Positions 5,036 to 7,295 of a DNA stretch of 7,295 nt are shown in pieces. The stretch comes from JADFNO01 sp965369945. Lineage in GTDB: Bacteria > Planctomycetota > Phycisphaerae > Phycisphaerales > SM1A02. The notes below the pieces were generated by a model. The model saw only the letters and a list, made by a program, of their open reading frames with translations, did not search any database and was not told the DNA's origin. Location of the stretch: assembly GCA_965369945.1 (NCBI GenBank), contig CBDUST010000243.1:1-7295 (forward strand), given 5' to 3'. The position numbers and the translations under genes were made by a program. How positions within the stretch are numbered: position 1 is the stretch's first letter; each line of letters opens with the position of its first letter.

Positions 5036-7295
5036 TAATCCTCGCGAATCAACATAGCGAGTCGGAGCGGATCTCGTATACGCATACAAGTTCATCCCAT
5101 CCACAAAGCCAGCCGGATCGCGCCGGAGCCAACGGCCAAGTTCGGGCTCGTAATACCGATGGCGCGCAAGGTACTCCTGCGTCTCTAGGTTGAACACATA
5201 GCCGTCGTAGCCGATCTGATTGTCTGCTCCCGCGGAACTTGAATCGCTGATCAGGCCGAACGCCAGCGCAGCCTTCACGCCCGTACCTCCCAGATCGTTG
5301 TTGTCGATTGTTCCACTCCGATCGATGTCGCATTCGGAGCGGTACGCCGGGTCAACGATCGGCGTAGGCGGCAGGGTCAAGGCAAGTATTGCCGTGACAT
5401 CGTCGTTCTCAACGTCGCCATCGCCATCCACGTCAAAAAGCCAGTGATGGCGCCCCTGGCCGTAGGCGGTATACGTCACACGCTCCGCAACGACCGCAGA
5501 CCGATCGATGAGCGCCACCGTCGAGAACTGTGGATCGGTCAGGTGGTAATACGTTTTGTCGTAAAAGCCGTTCTTGTCGGTGTCCTCGTGGTGCACGTAG
5601 ATGTCGTCGATGTATCGAATGCCCCATGCATATTGCATGTGGCGATCGATGTCGGCTGAGGTTGGGCTGTCAGCGAACGTCGGCCCATCATCGTCGATGC
5701 GCTCCTCTAAAAGCTGCCAGGCTGCGGAGTAATACATGATCCGCTGCTGATCGAGTTCGTTGTTGCCGTCGGTGAGATCACTGTCCGCCCGTTTGATGAC
5801 GCGCCAGTTCAGCCCGTTGTATTCGTACTCTGCTCGATCGTGAAGTGTCTGCTGGCTGTCTTCGAACTGAACGCGCACCAGCCGGTTCCAGGCGTCGTGG
5901 GTAAAGACGTGAGCGGTAGTCGTCTGAACGAAGTCCATCCGTTCCACATTCCCCGCGTCGTCATAGGTATAGGTAAAGTCGTTACCGGCTTGACCGTCTG
6001 TGTTGCGCGCGTCAAGCTCGTTGATGGCCCCATCGTGGGTGCGGGCATCCACCTCGGCACCGGAAAATCCAGGATTGCCGTCGAGTTCGGTTCGGACTAC
6101 GTCGGAGTTGCCGAGCATGTCCAGGTCCCACTCCTGGGTGTAAAGGTCGGGGGTGAAGATCTGGCTCATCCAAGTGCCGCGCGGCGCTTCGTCAAGCCGT
6201 TGAAGCCCGTCGTAGACGTACTGATGGCTCAGCGGTTGCTGCACGCCAGGCCGCTCGTCGTACCCGGTCAGGCGACTGGAGGCTTTGTCGTAGGAAAAGG
6301 CCAGCTCAACAATCGGCGGCTGATTCCCCACACTCTGGCCTGGCAAGTTGTGGACAGTGAAATCACCGTCAACCCACATATGCCGCACGGTACGCCCAAA
6401 ACGATCTAACCCCGAATACACCCCCGGGTTGTCGGTGTACCCGTTCCACTGTCGTTCGCCCTCGTGGGCAGCGGTGTGGTCAAGCTGGACGTCCGGCACG
6501 GAATAGTCCACAACCGCGATCATTCCCAGTCCGATGTAATCGTACTTCACCGTATCGGGCGGCTGCGTCCCCGGGCCACTGCCGCCGAGTCTTAGCAACC
6601 GAATCCGGCTAATTCGATCGTCTGACGAATTCGCGGTGCCGTAGAGGTGAGTCAGCCTCCAGCTATCGGGGTACGTGAGCTTTGACACGCGGCTGTGGTT
6701 GCTGCCCCCACTGAACGGGCTCGTGCTATAGGAGTAGCTGACGCGAAGTGAATCGTCGCCGCCCTGACCGTCTCGATCGACCATGCCGAACGGCTCCTGC
6801 CAGATGTCCTGGATCTGATCGAGCGGCGTGTAGGTGAATTCAACCTCGTTGACAATCTCCGACGGCTGGGGAGTAACGAGGTTGGGGTTGTTCACATTGT
6901 ACGACGTGACAAACGTTGTGAGGCCGGCGTTGTCGTACTTGGTGCCGGTCGCTTTGACTGTTTGATCGATATTGGTGCCAAACGTGGTGACTTTGTCGAG
7001 GATCGCGCGGCCAAGATCGTCGCGCAGGAATTCGTGCGCCGTTCCGTTTTGGTCGGTCATCCCGGAGACTTCCGCCGGCCGATTGTACGTGAAGGTCGTA
7101 GTTTCGAGATCGGGATAGGTAGTCTGGCCGAGCAGATCGTTGGAGCTTCTACCGGAGCCACCGGCAAGCGTGACACCGTATACGTACTGCGTGACCTGAA
7201 CACTTCCCTCCCCACCCTCCCCACCAGCGGCATCGGGCAAGTGAGCGACTTGCTTGATCACGTTGCTCAGTCCATCGTATACGAACGTCGTCACC
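4352..7295 (-). CDS. RHS/YD-repeat protein with metallopeptidase tip (partial)
   Basis: The last ~980 residues of a large RHS-family protein; the start lies beyond the right edge. Residues are numbered from the codon at 7292-7294. Residues 1-600 hold YD-type repeats (FVYDGLSN, TKYDNAGL, YVYDGLQR, TYTYDDAGN, EYEYNGLN) that build the RHS shell. DTDKNGFYDK (571-580) and two dockerin-like loops (621-632 and 656-667) follow, then the RHS core RYYEPELGRWLRRDP...RYVDSRGL (713-753). The tip, 754-980, contains HELGH (920-924) and NNLM (947-950), as in zinc metallopeptidases of metzincin type. RHS proteins of this layout are polymorphic toxins: the shell encloses the tip, which is released by self-cleavage and delivered to rival cells. 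That function is inferred here. Export signals and any N-terminal delivery domain lie outside the window. GC drops sharply in the tip, suggesting exchange. Confidence 0.92.
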   Translation of the reverse strand, partial: VTTFVYDGLSNVIKQVAHLPDAAGGEGGEGSVQVTQYVYGVTLAGGSGRSSNDLLGQTTYPDLETTTFTYNRPAEVSGMTDQNGTAHEFLRDDLGRAILDKVTTFGTNIDQTVKATGTKYDNAGLTTFVTSYNVNNPNLVTPQPSEIVNEVEFTYTPLDQIQDIWQEPFGMVDRDGQGGDDSLRVSYSYSTSPFSGGSNHSRVSKLTYPDSWRLTHLYGTANSSDDRISRIRLLRLGGSGPGTQPPDTVKYDYIGLGMIAVVDYSVPDVQLDHTAAHEGERQWNGYTDNPGVYSGLDRFGRTVRHMWVDGDFTVHNLPGQSVGNQPPIVELAFSYDKASSRLTGYDERPGVQQPLSHQYVYDGLQRLDEAPRGTWMSQIFTPDLYTQEWDLDMLGNSDVVRTELDGNPGFSGAEVDARTHDGAINELDARNTDGQAGNDFTYTYDDAGNVERMDFVQTTTAHVFTHDAWNRLVRVQFEDSQQTLHDRAEYEYNGLNWRVIKRADSDLTDGNNELDQQRIMYYSAAWQLLEERIDDDGPTFADSPTSADIDRHMQYAWGIRYIDDIYVHHEDTDKNGFYDKTYYHLTDPQFSTVALIDRSAVVAERVTYTAYGQGRHHWLFDVDGDGDVENDDVTAILALTLPPTPIVDPAYRSECDIDRSGTIDNNDLGGTGVKAALAFGLISDSSSAGADNQIGYDGYVFNLETQEYLARHRYYEPELGRWLRRDPAGFVDGMNLYAYTRSAPTRYVDSRGLASDDRENCCGKDGKDNQWLEIRIKVHLLNGSIVTEANVNGIIKAVNQIYKQCCVEIKVTNVRVWDQPTTTKALGINGAPNSLDDYPKNLKLTKEEQALFREAGLSMSTPRLFFVAGLQSSFAGVAYTNNQFGFSAAVVEDGAVYGYNGRTGKYGFTKVLPSSRLVAHELGHVLLDDLDHIKGNALDRKVGIIPNNLMAQGGTSAKLEDNQCEDIRKYRGAHPKKPAP
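5036..5170 (-). other. RHS core motif with self-cleavage site
   Basis: Residues 709-753 read YLARHRYYEPELGRWLRRDP, then AGF...MNLYAYTRSAPTRYVDSRGL. This matches the conserved RHS-associated core, in which two aspartates of the DPxG...DPxGL pattern form an aspartyl self-protease cutting after the final Leu. Here the aspartates are Asp726 and Asp749, and the cut would follow Leu753. The second motif is DSRGL, so the usual proline after Asp is replaced by serine. The first motif DPAGF is intact in its key residues. Confidence 0.82.
5255..5434 (-). other. Dockerin-like pair of EF-hand calcium loops inside the RHS core
   Basis: Residues 621-680 contain DVDGDGDVENDD (621-632) and DIDRSGTIDNND (656-667), each with Asp, Asn, Ser, Thr or Glu at the calcium-ligand positions 1, 3, 5, 7, 9 and 12. 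Each is followed by a short helix (VTAILALT and LGGTGVKAALAFG). This is the duplicated layout of type I dockerins, which bind calcium and in some systems cohesin partners. It sits between the TYTAYGQGRHHW segment and the YDGYVFNLETQEYLARHRYY segment, so it interrupts the normally continuous core just before the final repeat. An earlier DTDKNGFYD (571-579) may be a third calcium loop. Confidence 0.72.
7206..7222 (-). other. G-quadruplex-forming motif in the RHS coding strand
   Basis: Read on the minus (coding) strand, the sequence has four G runs of 4, 3, 4 and 3 separated by single bases A, T and A. This satisfies the standard quadruplex pattern with one-base loops, usually the most stable arrangement. 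It comes from a 10-base repeat and encodes the Gly/Glu linker GGEGGEG (24-30 of the partial protein). It may be just a consequence of the codons used for a flexible linker. Confidence 0.7.

Noticed and set aside
5840..6409. Plus-strand 189-codon frame inside the RHS gene
   Set aside because: It is antisense to YD repeats that are clearly coding on the minus strand; RNY-type codons make the opposite strand look open.
1..7295. CRISPR array, tRNA, rRNA or an insertion sequence with transposase
   Set aside because: I found no regularly spaced repeats, no cloverleaf or rRNA-like stretch, and no transposase-like protein on either strand.

Overview
The window looks like chromosomal DNA from a planctomycete, most likely of the Phycisphaerae type. 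Three things point there: an RHS/YD-repeat protein with dockerin-like calcium loops built into its core, a two-helix membrane protein ending in a CPKC...CPEC zinc ribbon, and moderate-to-high GC. The assignment is inference from family resemblance; there is no rRNA or other marker gene. All five confident genes lie on the minus strand, so they read from right to left.

Right half (4352-7295): the C-terminal ~980 codons of a large RHS/YD-repeat protein whose start lies beyond the right edge. It has YD repeats, two dockerin-like EF-hand loops, the conserved RHS core with its self-cleavage motif, and a variable C-terminal tip carrying HELGH plus a downstream Met-turn-like NNLM, that is, a probable zinc metallopeptidase. 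The tip is clearly AT-richer than the core (45% against 60% GC by hand count), as expected for an exchangeable toxin tip. No small immunity-type gene follows it.

Middle (2862-4351): a ~400-base spacer with stem-loops and a 9-base direct repeat, then a two-helix membrane protein with a cytoplasmic zinc ribbon, then a 242-base spacer.

Left-centre (475-2861): a likely operon of three genes. It encodes an exported beta-propeller-like protein (GTG start), a single-pass membrane protein starting 10 bases after the propeller stop, and a small ArsR-type winged-helix regulator. An export/envelope pair beside a DNA-binding protein may form a functional unit, but I recognise no described system.

Left end (1-474): no gene I can call with confidence. 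It has a perfect 10-base inverted repeat at 77-100, repeated TGTCA(TA) words, and a promoter-like pair facing the left edge. A minus-strand frame of 171 codons stays open to the edge but has no ATG start.
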